A stretch of DNA of 64,000 bases from Rostrohypoxylon terebratum. Its lineage: Eukaryota > Ascomycota > Sordariomycetes > Xylariales > Hypoxylaceae. The stretch lies in NCBI GenBank assembly GCA_022497145.1, contig MU385942.1, positions 62,001 to 126,000 on the forward strand. The letters are read 5' to 3'. Position 1 is the stretch's first letter. Every line of letters begins with the position of its first letter. Positions 23,223-34,936 of this stretch are shown here, in pieces. The translations under genes were made by a program, and so were the position numbers. Below the pieces are notes generated by a model, which saw only the letters and a program-made list of their open reading frames with translations, was not told where the DNA came from and searched no databases.

Positions 23223-24161
23223 TCAACTCTCGGGTCTGAACTTTCCTCGCTTTTCCTTCATAGCTTGAACCCTCTTCTTGTCTTCTTCGAACTTCTTTAA
23301 TGTTTCGATCTGTTCGGCTTTCCTCTTCTCGCGCATTTGGAATCGGTAGAAGTCCGTCATTTCATCCTTCTTCTTTTGCTGCCTCTCCAACATTTTCTGT
23401 TTGGCCTCTTCTGCCTCGTCTCTTCTAGCGGGCGCAGCCCGACCGCCTCTTGTAACAGTTACGAATCCATCCTCGTCTGGTTCGTGACGTAGCCTCTTGG
23501 CGAGTTGTGCCGCTTCTCGTTCTTTCCTGTTGAAGACGGTGAAGTAGATGTCCATTGTGGCTTGAACAACATCATTGCCAGGGTAGGTCATCATGTTGTG
23601 TGCTTTCAGCCATTGCGATCCTAGAGGGGGGGCCTTGTCGCCAACGCCCTCTCCCCAGACGGGATAGTCCTTCGGTTTCTTGAGCTTCTTCGCAGCTTTG
23701 AGAACTAAATCGACACCCTTCTCATCGGCAAAAAGAGCGATGGCACAACTACCGCTGCGGTACAGTTGCCGGGACCACGTGGGCGGCAACTCAGCGGCAG
23801 CTTCGTCTTTCTCATGCTGTGATTCCTCATCGGCTCTCTTTCGCTTCCTGTGGGCGGCTAGCCGCAACGCCTGGGCGGGTTCGTGGGTTGTCTCCGAAGA
23901 CTTCTTGTCTTGGGGAAAGTTGATGCTCTCGAATTTCCCCGCTCCTACTAAACGAGAGAATAGGGTGCGAAAGTGAACTTCGGTGCTATCGGGAGGAATG
24001 TTGGCGATGAAGAGACTTCTAGAGTCATCAGGGGTCGGTATCTTAGGCGCGTTTCTTCGGATATAAAGGTAATGTGTCGCCTTGGTAGGAAATGAAGGGG
24101 GAGGAGGGATCAAGACCTGCAATGGAGAGAAATCCTCCATCAAAGACTTTGATTCGGCCAT
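23223..24161 (-). CDS. RRP7: RRP7, ribosomal RNA processing protein 7
   Basis: A 312-residue single-exon protein. Rrp7 is a component of the small-subunit processome (UTP-C/CURI) needed for 18S rRNA maturation in the nucleolus. The N-terminal part carries an RRM-like domain: THYLYIRRN, SRSLFIANIPPDSTEVHFRT, then LFSRLVGAGKFESINF. A Lys/Arg/Glu-rich insert (KRKRADEESQHEKDEA) follows. Then comes GSCAIALFADEKGVDLVLKA and the C-terminal helix-rich Rrp7 domain: ARRDEAEEAKQKMLERQQKK, FYRFQMREKRKAEQIETLKK, then FEEDKKRVQAMKEKRGKFRP. The ending KRGKFRPES is diagnostic for the family. The start at 24161 is the first ATG, about 765 bp from the divergent MFS gene. Confidence 0.92.
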   Translation of the reverse strand: MAESKSLMEDFSPLQVLIPPPPSFPTKATHYLYIRRNAPKIPTPDDSRSLFIANIPPDSTEVHFRTLFSRLVGAGKFESINFPQDKKSSETTHEPAQALRLAAHRKRKRADEESQHEKDEAAAELPPTWSRQLYRSGSCAIALFADEKGVDLVLKAAKKLKKPKDYPVWGEGVGDKAPPLGSQWLKAHNMMTYPGNDVVQATMDIYFTVFNRKEREAAQLAKRLRHEPDEDGFVTVTRGGRAAPARRDEAEEAKQKMLERQQKKKDEMTDFYRFQMREKRKAEQIETLKKFEEDKKRVQAMKEKRGKFRPES

Positions 24162-24926
24162 TGCGAATTAGGTAGAGCAGAATTTGTTATTGAAGTGAAA
24201 ACATGAATGAGGGTAAAAATCCGACTCCTAAAACAAAAATTCCAATGTCGCAGCAACGAGAAGAAAATGTTTTAGTGGGTCAATTATTAAAGTCTGTGCT
24301 AAGTAAATAAAGCTAAACGGTGTAAGGTGGTTACGTAATCAGTGGGCTTAGATCAAACTTGCCTACGTTTTAGCTGAAGTTTAGAACCTAAGAAAAACAA
24401 CAACAATATCCCTATCCTACAACGGTTACAACAATAGTCCACACATGACGTAAGCATGCTAACAAATTCTCCAGCGACTTTGTTCAGAATCTAAGTTTCT
24501 TTAAACACCGAAGTTTTCACTCGTTCACCTCGGGTTCCGTTAGTAAAATGAGACGAAAGGCTATATCTAGCCTTTTGTCACCAGATTCATTCATCGTAGG
24601 AAATCACAGCGCAAGTTCATGCGTAGTGTGAGAACTTCTTCCTCTTGGAGAGGTTAGCAGTCTATAATGCTACCGTCGTAGCTGACTAGTCGACGATCCC
24701 GGTCGGACCCCGCGGACTCCTCAGCCGGGTCCACATCCGGTGTCAAGAAAGAATCGGAGACAGACACGGGTTTTGCCACTCTTTATGGTATCATAGAGAA
24801 AGGTAGTGGCTAACTGGTCGAAATAAAACCGATTTGTCAATCGCTACATAATGGAACATATCCCATAAAAGATATAATTATTTTATATATATCTAGGTAG
24901 CTAGGTACATGATATAAGAAATCGAT
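24162..24926. other. Divergent promoter region, RRP7 / MFS transporter
   Basis: A GC-rich patch with short inverted motifs (CCCGCGG, CAGCCGGG) lies at 24690-24735 within otherwise AT-rich DNA. TAGGTAGCTAGGTA motifs lie just upstream of the MFS start (about 24894-24908). No gene is seen. Confidence 0.55.
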
Positions 24927-26597
24927 ATGGGATTTGTCAGAGGCGCCCGGCAATTCCTCTCAGGGACAAGGAAAGATCCAAAGTCCAAACCTCCCCGTTT
25001 CCTCTCCATTCGGTCCTCAAAGACCTTGATATTAGTTACCGGTTCGTTCTGAGCAACGTCGTTCTCGATTTGGGGATATCGCTAACCTACCTGAGATAAA
25101 AAGTGGCTTTGGCCATCTTCACCGATATCTTCTATTACGCGTTAATCGTCCCAGTCGTACCATTCTCACTCACAGTTCAAGTCGGAATCCCCGAAGACCA
25201 AGTTCAGCATTGGACATCAATTTTGCTATCCTGTTACAGCGTAGCTTTGTTCGTTGGTAGTCCCATTGCCGGACTATACGCAGATCACACCTCGTCACGA
25301 CGGTGGCCGCTGCTTATCGGACTCCTTGCTCTAACAGGATCAACTCTGTTACTATGTTTTGGCAAAACGATCGGTCTCCTAATTTTAGGAAGACTACTCC
25401 AAGGGTTTAGCGCGGCTATCGTCTGGAGTGTGGGATGTGCGTTGTTAGTCGATACGATGAAAAACGCCATCGGCGTGGCCCTAGGTTACCTTGGTGTGTC
25501 AATGAGTGTTGGACTACTTATCGCGCCGGTCATAGGGGGCGCTGTTTATAGTGCGGCAGGATATTATGCTGTTTACTACGTTGCCTTTGGTGTAGTTGCG
25601 GTTGATATTATGTTACGACTCGTCATGATTGAGAAAAAGGTTGCTAAACAATGGATTGAGGAGGACGAAGACTCCATTTCCTCTGGAATAGAGGGTGGAC
25701 AACCAGACATAGAGGCAGCCAATTCGCCTAACGGAGAAAACGAGATCCATGTCGCGACACAAGAACAGAAGAATAGTGAGGAAAAGCAACCCTCGGATGC
25801 CGACAACACTGACCAAGGCCCGATAAACTCGACACCAAAATATGGCACAAACCACTCTGTCAAGGTCCTTTTGAAGTCACCAAGGTTACTTGCCGCCCTA
25901 TATGGTCTATTAACTCAATCCGGTATAATGTAAGTACTGTAACTATATCGCTGTTTAGGTTTATAAATTTCAGCAGCATCTGACTATAGACAGGATGGGA
26001 TTCGATGCCACATTAGCTCTGTTCGTCCAAAGAACCTTCAATTGGAACTCTACAGCCGCCGGAATCATGTTCCTTGCGATGTTTCTTCCAGCATTTATCT
26101 CACCATTAGTAGGTTGGCTTTCGGACAAATACGGCGCTAAATGGCCTACATTCTTCGGGTTTTGCCTGTGCATACCGCTACTCGTGTGTCTCCGATTCGT
26201 CACCGAGAACACCATCCAACATAAGATTCTCCTCGGTTTCCTGCTTGCGCCGCTGGGTATCTCGTTAGCATTCGCCAACGTCCCTCTTATGGCCGAAATC
26301 ACCTACGTCATCGAGGATAAAGCCGCGAAAGAACCGGGTATCTTCGGGGAAAAGGGGGTATATGGACTAGGCTATGGTCTCTTCACCATGGCCTTCGCTT
26401 TTGGTGGAACGATCGGACCAATATGGGCTGGGTATGTTGTTGAATCTTCGGGATGGGGTACTATGACATGGAGCTTTGCTATTTGGGCGGCGTCAGGCGC
26501 TGTGGTTGTCTTCATTTGGCTTGGAGCGAAAACCAATAGGGCGGAGGGAACAGAGGAAACGATTACGAATCAACGCAATGAGAACACTGCGAATTGA
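24927..26597 (+). CDS. MFS transporter, DHA1/vesicular amine transporter-like
   Basis: Three exons (24927-25041, 25104-25929 and 25994-26597) sum to 1545 nt, or 514 residues. The first exon carries a basic cytosolic N-terminus and joins G|TG to give ILVTVALAIFTDIFYYALIV, the TM1 signature of fungal vesicular monoamine transporter-like MFS proteins. The loop 2-3 motif A reads GLYADHTSSRRWPLLIG. Motif C-like glycines follow (VALGYLGVSMSVGLLIAPV). The central cytosolic loop, about 75 residues, is acidic (EEDEDSISSGIEG). The second half begins MGFDATLALFVQRTFNW and has LVGWLSDKYGAKWP, the repeated motif A. Twelve membrane spans are expected. It probably exports or sequesters a small organic cation or drug; the substrate cannot be read from sequence. 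No biosynthetic cluster surrounds it. Confidence 0.88.
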
Positions 26598-26907
26598 AGG
26601 CGTTTAAAACGTAGATATTGAATTAATATACACCACCTACTAGGTAGGTATGGATGGAAAGCATGTAGCCTGTTACTACTCTACTCTCCGCAATTGGATA
26701 TATTAGTAACTAGGTCTGTATCATGCGCCAAGAACACAAACGGTACTACTCGTGAGCTTTTAGATAAAGGAGCTGGCTATAATTAGTTTTGAAGAGTGGA
26801 ATGGATATCGCATGCTCTTATCTAACGAATACCAATTTATCGAGCTTCCATCATACCCCTATACCTATTTCAAAAACATCAACATTCCTCATACTTTCAC
26901 AAACCCA
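26598..26907. other. Short 3' intergenic region between convergent genes
   Basis: About 310 bp between the MFS stop and the 3' end of the MOSC fusion gene. It contains CTACTAGGTAGGTA at about 26636-26649. No gene is seen. Confidence 0.6.
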
Positions 26908-28797
26908 TCAAATCTCAATCGCGATCTTTCCAATCCCCCTACTAACACAACTCAACATCGCCACCGCCCTCTCACTCTCCATCAACCCAGTACCCCTATG
27001 CTCGACCCTCCCACTCCTCAGCACGACCTTACACGTGCCACAATTGCCCACCTCGCAGCTACTAGCCACATCCTCATCGCCAAACCGTTTCCTCAGCACC
27101 TCCAACAACGTCTCCTCCGCGCCCACGCGCAGCGTAGCCCTGCTCCTCTCTCGTGCGCAGCTAACCTCGACCTCGAACGGATCCCCACTCGTATCCGCGC
27201 CGAACGCCTCAAAATGCACTTCGTCCTCCCCGAGCCCGCGTCTCCTCGCCTCGCGCACGGCCTCGTCTAGCATGCGGGGCGGCCCGCACACGTAGACGTG
27301 CGAGTTCCAGGGCAAGTTTTCAAAGATGGCGGGGATATCCATGCGCTGGCCCTTACTGCGATCGTACAGCCTGACCGCGTCGCCGAGGGCGTCGATGCGT
27401 GACTTAAAGGGTATATCGGCGGGCGCCTCGCGCACGCCGTAGTGGAGTGTGGTGGCCCAGTGGATGGCCAGGTACGTGTCGATCAGGCTGAGGAACGCCG
27501 TGATGCCGATGCCGCCGGCGATGAAGACGTGGTTGCTAGCTGCGCCCGCGGGCTTCACGTCCGATGTCACGCGCCTGACTTGCAGGATGTCGCCTTCTTT
27601 CGCAGTGTTGTGGAAGTATGCTGAGCCGCCGCGGCTTGGTTGCTCTAAGGCGATGCCGAGTTCGAACCGATCCGGGGTCCCGGAGACGACCGAGTACGAG
27701 CGCATTAGCCCGTTCGGCAGCCTTAGACGCGCGTGTGCGCCAAGCGGCATGTCTTCGGCTTTGGGGTCGGGGGTCGCGGCTTCGAGGATAAAGGACGCGA
27801 TGCGCGGGGTCTGCTTCGTTTTCTCGACGATGCGGAAGTCGCGCCACTTCTCCTTGGCCTCGCCGTTGAGAGCAGCGGCCTTTCGCTTCTGCTTAGCCTT
27901 AAGCTTCTCCACGCGTCTCTCGAACGCCTTCCTACTCTCGTCGCCCATGTCCGAAATGGCGGCGAGTTCTTCGTTCATAGCGGCATTATCTTGCGTCCTG
28001 TGCAGGTACTCCTGCACGCGCTCGATGGTCCACTTGGGCCATCGGCGTTCCACAAGACGGATCTCGTCTCCTGCCTGCACGGTTCCTTCGCGCAGCACTC
28101 GGTAGTACCACCCTGTGCGGCTGGTCTTGTAGGTATTCGGCGCGAAGTTTTTGACCTGGAAGCGGTGGTTCAATTTGAAGCATGGCTGCCGCGGCAAGCT
28201 TACTTGGAGGAGGACACCGTCGGTGCCAACGCTGACTATATCTCCAATACACACATTTCTCTCATTCACTGTGAAAAGGCGTGAAAGTCAATAAAATGAA
28301 TAAGGTCTAGGTATATGAGACCTTTGTGACTGAAAGGTATCTCGAGATTCGTGTGATGGTCGGACAAGCCCCGCGATCTTCAAAAATAGGGGTCACAATC
28401 AATGAACACTGGTCTCACTCACTTCTCTCTGTTACAAAGTTCTCGCCGAAACCGCCCCGTTGGAACCGAGACGCAGCTTCAGGGAACTCTTTTTGCCATG
28501 TCGGATAATGAGTACAGCAATCTGAGACTTATATTAGACTTATGTAAATAAAGTCAAGTATGGAGACAATGACTAACATCCGTGTATGGCCTTGTCCGGG
28601 CCACCGTGAAACACAAGATCATGCTCGTCCGAATCAAGTCCGAGGAAAGAAACGGGAATCCGACCGGATCTTATTTTCTTGTGTATGCCGGTCTCAATCT
28701 TGAGTCCTGGCATCAACTCCATTTTGCTAGTGCGGATCTCAAGTATGGTGTCCCGCTCGAAGGGCGCAAATAGATCGATATCGGATGCGGGCGACAT
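26908..28797 (-). CDS. MOSC domain / flavin reductase / 2Fe-2S ferredoxin fusion oxidoreductase
   Basis: Three exons (28797-28578, 28521-28423 and 28268-26908) give 559 residues. N-terminal MOSC domain (about 20-200): VSFLGLDSDEHDLVFHGG, then PDKAIHGYC, GGFGENFVTERMNERNVCIG and SRTGWYYRVLREGTVQAGD. MOSC domains handle molybdenum-cofactor sulfur; the YiiM-like group acts in reduction of N-hydroxylated compounds. Then comes an oxygenase-reductase module with the flavin-binding RSYSVVSG motif, the NAD-binding HVFIAGGIGITAFLSLI, and the NAD-domain end HVYVCGPPRML. The C-terminus is a plant-type ferredoxin with Cys511-x4-Cys516-x2-Cys519 and Cys547. All cofactor motifs look intact. The reading is a self-contained electron chain feeding a MOSC active site; the substrate is unknown. 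It is similar to bacterial YiiM/VanB-type combinations, with the family known from other fungi. Confidence 0.9.
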
Positions 28798-29415
28798 GGT
28801 TGCATACCCGTAGTAGTCTTGGAAGCAATGGAAGAATTTCTGCTGAGAAGAAACTTGGAAATCGAGGTAACTTCAGAATCTCGCACGAGAGAAAAAAAAA
28901 TAGTAAAGGTAAAAGAAACAGTAGTTTACCTAGAGAATTGTCAACCTAAATTTATCTCCGAATGTCGTTAGTAAGGCGTAAAACGACAGCTCCGCGGATC
29001 CGATATTTGTAGGGGTGCGATAACGAACCTAAGACCGCATTTCAAGGTTGCGAATTAGTTTGAGAAGCTATTTAGATCTGCGATAAAAATTGTAAGCGAA
29101 CATAAACACCTTGTTTCTAAGGTTTCGTTACATTGAGGTATGAATTATGAAAGTTCAACTTTGGGGCATTTAGGTGGCAAACAGCACGAGACATTTGTAC
29201 CTTAACATAGCAACATAGCCGAATCAGTACTTAGCCCCTTTTTGGAAGGGCCTGATAACGCTGTTGCTATTAGGTACCTACTTAGGTCGGCATTCTCACT
29301 TAATACCTTCTGGTCAGGTTGATACCCAATATCATAATACCACAATACATTTTCTACATACTCGAGTATCCTTTTCTGATCTAAATGCCGAGCGATCGTA
29401 CGTAGCGCATTCATC
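28798..29415. other. Intergenic, MOSC fusion upstream side
   Basis: Contains the promoter side of the MOSC fusion gene and the 3' flank of the AT-hook gene. The minus-strand frame at 29543-29202 largely overlaps the AT-hook gene's 3' end and has no motifs. No separate gene is supported. Confidence 0.6.
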
Positions 29416-31170
29416 TTAAAACTCTTCGATTGGGTCGCCGTCGAAATCCGGAAGCTTTCGAATATCTGTCCTTCCATCCGTGGCCTTCTTTTTCGGCCTG
29501 CCTCTCTTTTTCCCGCGACGAAGTGGCGTATCAACTGGTACATGTCTTATCGCAGTACATGAGTCGGCAAGTTTCCCCACGAAGGTCCTAGGTTGCGAGA
29601 AACGAAACCGTGATTCTGATTCGGTCACAGTCGTTGAGCCAGCTATGGCTACGTTGCTAGATATCATCTCTGAGTCTAGAGTTCCTTGTGTTGCCACATG
29701 ACTCTCGCTTGAGCCCGAGAGATGATGAACATCAGTATCATTCTCATCGCAACCCAAAGTATCACCGGTTTCTGTAGTATCCATGGTGAATGTAAACACG
29801 TCAGAAGGAACCAACTCTGTTGCAGCTTGATGCGCAGCTTCTGTAAATGCTTTCGCTTCTAAATCCTGGCTATCACCACCAAGAACAAATTTCATCCAAG
29901 CATCATTATCATCTATCGGATGAACGCCAGTGTTCTCACGATCTAGTTCATTTTTAGACGGTGATATGGCGTCCTCTCTGTAGATGGGAATTTGAATGTC
30001 TTCGTGGCTAGTCGTACTTGAGTTGGGGCACTGGTAACTAATGTTCGCTACCGGCTCACTCGAAATATCATAGCTTGGTAATCTTCTCTGTAAATGTGAT
30101 GGCAAAATAGTAGTTTCTGGGGTGCTTGATGACGCCATAATCTGAGACGTGGCTGTTGTATCAACTGGCAGATTGTCCGATGAACTTGGAACCAAGTTCT
30201 TCCATAGTTCCTGATCAGCCACTTGCGATGGCGCGGGCCTCGCTGGGCGTTCGACCTCAACCTGCATACTCCCCCAATCATCGGATCCGGATGGAACTGG
30301 AGACCAATCTAGTACCATGAAATTGTTATGTTTCCGACAGGGAACCGGCTCATGGATGATTGATGAAGAGTGTACAACGTAGGTTGGTTCTTCTGGCAAC
30401 AATGGCCTCATGCGTGCTTTCGCGCGAGTATCACATTGCTGTTCTCCTGAATCATGCGGAATATCCTTCGATATACGCGGGGACTTGCTGCTTCTGACTG
30501 GCGCCACATATATATGACGAGCGTGGCTGGGTTCCGGGCTTGAAATAGGATTTGATCGTACGTGGGACGAACTTGCCAAGGGCTGAGGTGCTAGGCTATA
30601 TCGTCTTGACGCTGTGCTCATACTTGGCTTAATCTCCTGACTTCCAATCTGAATCTTGAGGGAGCGACTGTGAGTTTCTTGGGCTACTTCCAGCCGTGGG
30701 TTGCCTTGTGGTTCACGGCGTTTCTGCGCCTCACTTGGGCGCGAGCGACTTGGCTTGGCCCATCTTGAACCAGTGAGTGGTTGAAGCTGTCCGGGGAAAG
30801 TGATATCGATTGGTTGCTGTAAGCTCAAGCCTGCCCAGTCCTCTTTATCAAGTAATTTTCTTCTCTTGTCGCGGATAGTTAATTGGTGATCTAGGTCATC
30901 CGATACATCCGGAGCTCGCTTCCGCTTTTGCTTTTTGGCTAAGAGGGGGCTTGACGAAGGTCTGTATGCTACACCACCAGAACCGTCATGGTGTCTCGAC
31001 ACTCGTGTGTTTTGAGACCCGAGGAATGAGATAGATATAGGGCTCTGTTTTATGCCACCATTGAGCAGGCCATTGCGAATTTTTGCGAAATGTTGCTTCT
31101 GTCGTGTAAGTAACTCATTACGTTGCCTATTTTTGGAATGGCGGGACAGGTTCCCTTCAGTCCAATTCAT
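29416..31170 (-). CDS. AT-hook-containing fungal protein of unknown function
   Basis: A 584-residue single-exon protein. The N-terminus (MNWTEGNLSRHSKNRQRNEL, then LTRQKQHFAKIRNG) looks like a conserved basic cap found at the start of several uncharacterised ascomycete nuclear proteins. The middle is Ser/Pro-rich and probably disordered, with basic stretches such as AKKQKRKRAPDV. A single AT-hook, RRGKKRGRPKKK, lies at about 551-562, near the C-terminus, which ends DFDGDPIEEF. This suggests a nuclear DNA-binding protein of A/T-rich minor grooves. I do not recognise an enzymatic domain. The long uninterrupted frame makes the gene itself secure. Confidence 0.8.
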   Translation of the reverse strand: MNWTEGNLSRHSKNRQRNELLTRQKQHFAKIRNGLLNGGIKQSPISISFLGSQNTRVSRHHDGSGGVAYRPSSSPLLAKKQKRKRAPDVSDDLDHQLTIRDKRRKLLDKEDWAGLSLQQPIDITFPGQLQPLTGSRWAKPSRSRPSEAQKRREPQGNPRLEVAQETHSRSLKIQIGSQEIKPSMSTASRRYSLAPQPLASSSHVRSNPISSPEPSHARHIYVAPVRSSKSPRISKDIPHDSGEQQCDTRAKARMRPLLPEEPTYVVHSSSIIHEPVPCRKHNNFMVLDWSPVPSGSDDWGSMQVEVERPARPAPSQVADQELWKNLVPSSSDNLPVDTTATSQIMASSSTPETTILPSHLQRRLPSYDISSEPVANISYQCPNSSTTSHEDIQIPIYREDAISPSKNELDRENTGVHPIDDNDAWMKFVLGGDSQDLEAKAFTEAAHQAATELVPSDVFTFTMDTTETGDTLGCDENDTDVHHLSGSSESHVATQGTLDSEMISSNVAIAGSTTVTESESRFRFSQPRTFVGKLADSCTAIRHVPVDTPLRRGKKRGRPKKKATDGRTDIRKLPDFDGDPIEEF

Positions 31171-34100
31171 GATTGACCCGGGCGCTCAATTATGAATATT
31201 ATCATGAATATACTTACTGTATAATTCGTAAAACGGAAGATATGTGATGAAAATGGGGGAAGTATTATATTATTAGGTACCTTCATTGACGCGTATGTGT
31301 ATTGGGAAGAAACTTCGAGTTTAAAAGTCTTCTGAACCAGAGAGATTGTCATAGTAATAATGCTTACAAGTTAGCCACGTGATGTATTGTGATTTCATGT
31401 CCATAATAGAGTGTTCTTTCCTTCAAACGTGATGAGATTGGCGTGGAAACTGTAATGGTCATGATTCAATCTTCCCAATCTCCCCGCAGGCGCCCCTTTC
31501 TTGTCCTACGCAAACCTAACTCTAAAAAGTAGACACCCGTACAATCACGTTGAGGATGTCTTTCGCATCTTGTCGCAGCGCTAGTTTTCCGGCGCTTACT
31601 CAGTAATAATCGGTGATATAACTCAGTAATATGATGAGTCTGCAGTCGGGTATGACGGCGTTTGCGTTTGACGTCGGATTCAGTGGGTTGGTTCGACGAT
31701 CCTAAGGCTGGAGAAAGACTTGATAAACTTTGAAGGATGGAATCGTGCCGTAGTTATCAATATTTGCTTACTTGCCAGACCTACCTTGTAAGTAAGGTGG
31801 TAGAATGATTGATGCCCTACCGTGTGATCGTTGAGACGCGTCAGCTCTTTGCAGAAGTTGGAGAAGGAACACAGCTGATCAGTAGCCACTGTGCTGTTGG
31901 ATTGATTGCTCTACGCAAGGGGAGAGCGCAAAAAGCAGAGAGATATCCGTCCATCCGTTGCGGTAGAAAGGACACGACAATTCTCGGGTGAAGAAAGTAC
32001 GAAGGGTAATGATGCTGGCAGCATTGCCGGCAACATTGCTGGGATTCAAGGAAAATATTTTCCAAAATCACTGGTCTATTAGGGACGATCTTGACATAAT
32101 AACGACCAATGACGAGGGAACTAATCAAGGTGAGATTCCATGCGGGAAAAGAAAGTTAGAGGGATCCAATAATAGACCTTGTTCACCTTGAAAATTTACG
32201 TACTGTGTACTAGATGGAATTGAGCAACGAAAAGTAAATGTAGCCAATCAAAAGCTGACGATAACGTGGGACACTAGTACCAGCGCCAATTACCATCTTG
32301 CGTCGCACCAACCCCGCAATCGACCTCGCTGCCTCGATACCTTTCAAGATGCGAGAATTTGGGGTTAGCAGCGTTAGCAGGGTGTACTTCGTAAGCCGAA
32401 AGACGGTTTGCATGGTTGGATAGAAAGATCCTTCTAATGATTGATGACCATTTTATACCTCGAATGTAACTCGACAGCATGCCTCAGAAATGAAAAGTTG
32501 CGAAAATCAATTTGTCAAGCTTTGATGGGGCCCCAACTTAAGTCATACGAACCCTGGAGGGCTGGAGCCTAAGTTTAAGTTGAGACTAGGTAAGTCCCAG
32601 AAACTTGTCTAGATTTTGGGATGGACAAACGACGGATGTTGCAATTGTCAGCCGAGAGTATAACATGAGATGGCAATTGCATCTTAACGTTACCGGAGCT
32701 AATCCGGTAACAGCCACCTCCTGAGTTGAGAAGGCAGAAGACATGACCTACTAGGTAGGCAGCTAGGTACGTATTTCATAAAAAATAGGGGAAATTTGAC
32801 TTGAAAAGCAACGTGGTACATGTAGAGGCCTGTGTGTAATTTATCTTTAGGCATGGAAATTTGTCCCTGACCTCCTCAAGTTACCCATCTGCCCATCTCA
32901 TCCAATTATACAACCTACACTGGGAGTTGGAGATCCAAGCTGACGGGTCATGCTACCGAATACGCCGCATCTCCCACAATTAACGTTTGCCGTAGTTGAT
33001 GAGCTGATTGAGAAGCGGTGACCAGGTAATACGGTCGAGACAGTCGGAAAAGCAAACTACAATTGACTACAACATTCACCGTAATTGATGAATTAATGAC
33101 TCAAGCTTTCAGGGTCCGAATCGCGGGCCTTGGCCGTTAGGATTTCACACCCCCACACACACTGATCGTTTTGCTTGTTCGTCCTTGTCCGACTTGATCG
33201 GAAACTCCAGGGCTAGTGTAGCTCGGGCGACGAGCGGCAATTCGGGGTTAACTGAGCCAGAGTGTCTGAGTGTCTCTCCTCATTGCTCATCGAGTCAGTT
33301 CTCTCATCTGGCATTAGATATCCCGAGCTGGATCTTGATGATGCTATTGATTTGTAAATTCAATGTCTTTGCTTAACACCTTGGTGGGCTGCAAGATTTT
33401 GAAATGCAGTGAGTGAGTACTGTACATAGTATGTGACAAAAAGTATGAGAGCAAGCTGGATGTAACGTACAGGGCCATCTTGCAGGTGGGCAACTGGATT
33501 TTCGCGGGCTGGCAGGCTGGCAGGCTGGTAGGTATGAGATGAGTGATTGTTGGAAACCAATCTCAGTGGTCAATTGGATGTCTTAGATTTCGAATAAATT
33601 TTTTGTTACGATCGACCTCACTGCTTCTTTTTTATGGTGTATATGCAGTGTATATGTGGAAAGCCTACTACGCCTATAATGCCGTATTATTACGTAGTCC
33701 GTAACCATTCCGACACTAAGATCTGCATCAGTAGATGTCAAATCCTTAATTATACGTAACATTTAATGTTCGTGTGTGATTTGGAAGGTATCTAGAGACC
33801 CAAATTCCCATTGCTTCCTTTGGGAAACCTGGGTCCTGGGTAACGGTCAGCGGGAGACGTCTTTTGTATGATGGTGAGGCCGAATCGCGAACCCCTAACT
33901 TAGAAGTCAGGACCGTCAGGCGCGGTGGCGCAAGCGAGGATACGTCTGGGACTGTCTTTGGATACTCGAGGCTCCACTACCTTGGACCCGATCTTCCAGG
34001 CACGGCAAGCACTAAGTAGTAGAACCGGAAAATCGTGTCGGTTAAGGAGTGGTATCGGTCGTGTGCTGGCCTCAGTTCTAGAAGGAATAATCTTAGACAA

Positions 34101-34243
34101 AATCTAACCAATGTGACCAATGTGATAATAGACAAAAATCTGACCACCACAACCTGCGCGACGTAACTCACCTAGACCTGAAATCAAACCTTCCAGTAGC
34201 TAGGCCCTAAACCTAGGGAATTGTACAGCATACGTACATGCAC

Positions 34244-34255
34244 GATAAGGATAAG
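34244..34255 (+). promoter_or_regulatory. Tandem GATAAG sites upstream of glutamine synthetase
   Basis: Two abutting GATAAG hexamers lie about 690 bp upstream of the glutamine synthetase start. They match the HGATAR element bound by AreA/NIT2 nitrogen regulators. Site function is inferred only. Confidence 0.4.
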
Positions 34256-34592
34256 TGGTGTGGGCTGAAAAAAAACACCCCACCAAACCCCACCAAGACA
34301 GGGGTGGTTGACAACCATTTGAGCGCAAGTGCAAGTGCATCCCCGTGTCGCCGTAAAAGAGAGAAAGAACATCCATTCAGGCCGTTAACCAGCTTGGGCA
34401 CCTGGCAGCCTGGTAAAGAAAGTAAAGGGCCGGTGGGGGGCAAACCTTGGAACTTAGCCCCAACTTACAGCAAGAAACACCCCTGCATTATTGCCTACTA
34501 TACTTAGGTACGTAGTGGTAAACTTACTTACACGCTACCCTTACCACCCAGCGCCATAAGCTAGAACTTTAGGGACACAAGCATCAGGGCGC

Positions 34593-34598
34593 CTTATC
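34593..34598 (-). promoter_or_regulatory. Single GATAAG site upstream of glutamine synthetase
   Basis: CTTATC on the plus strand (GATAAG on the minus strand) lies about 340 bp before the start codon. It is a possible AreA/NIT2 site together with the tandem pair at 34244. Confidence 0.3.
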
Positions 34599-34936
34599 TT
34601 CTACCGTCCGTATAGTTGGAACCAATTGTACTTTCAGTGCCACAAAGTAGGTCACAACTTAAGTTACCTGGCGTGTACTTGCTTGTTATCAACTAAATGA
34701 TCTCCGGTCCACGGCTATTCCACATAAAAGCCTCAGTGTCCCCCCGCAATCAATTTTTTACTTCCAAACTCTCCCTATCACAATTCTACTCTTCCTTCTT
34801 GTCTCGTTTTTCCTTCAACAAGTTCTTCTATAATAACTCCTTTCGTTTCGAACTTGTCGGAGTATTTTAGGATTTACGAGTCTGCATCCTAAGAAGATTA
34901 CCCCTAGATCAGATTTAATCTTGCAATACCGCAACC

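Larger units (their letters stand above)
31171..34936. other. 3.8-kb intergenic region upstream of glutamine synthetase
   Basis: No coding gene is supported; open frames are short and without motifs. A GGCAGGCTGGCAGGCTGG repeat lies at about 33505-33535. The right part holds GATA-type sites and a CT-rich leader before the glutamine synthetase start. Confidence 0.6.

Noticed and set aside
27449..28105. Long plus-strand open frame (218 codons) with further overlapping frames at 27536-28284
   Set aside because: Entirely antisense to the MOSC/ferredoxin fusion exon, whose GC-rich codons keep the opposite strand open; no recognisable motifs.
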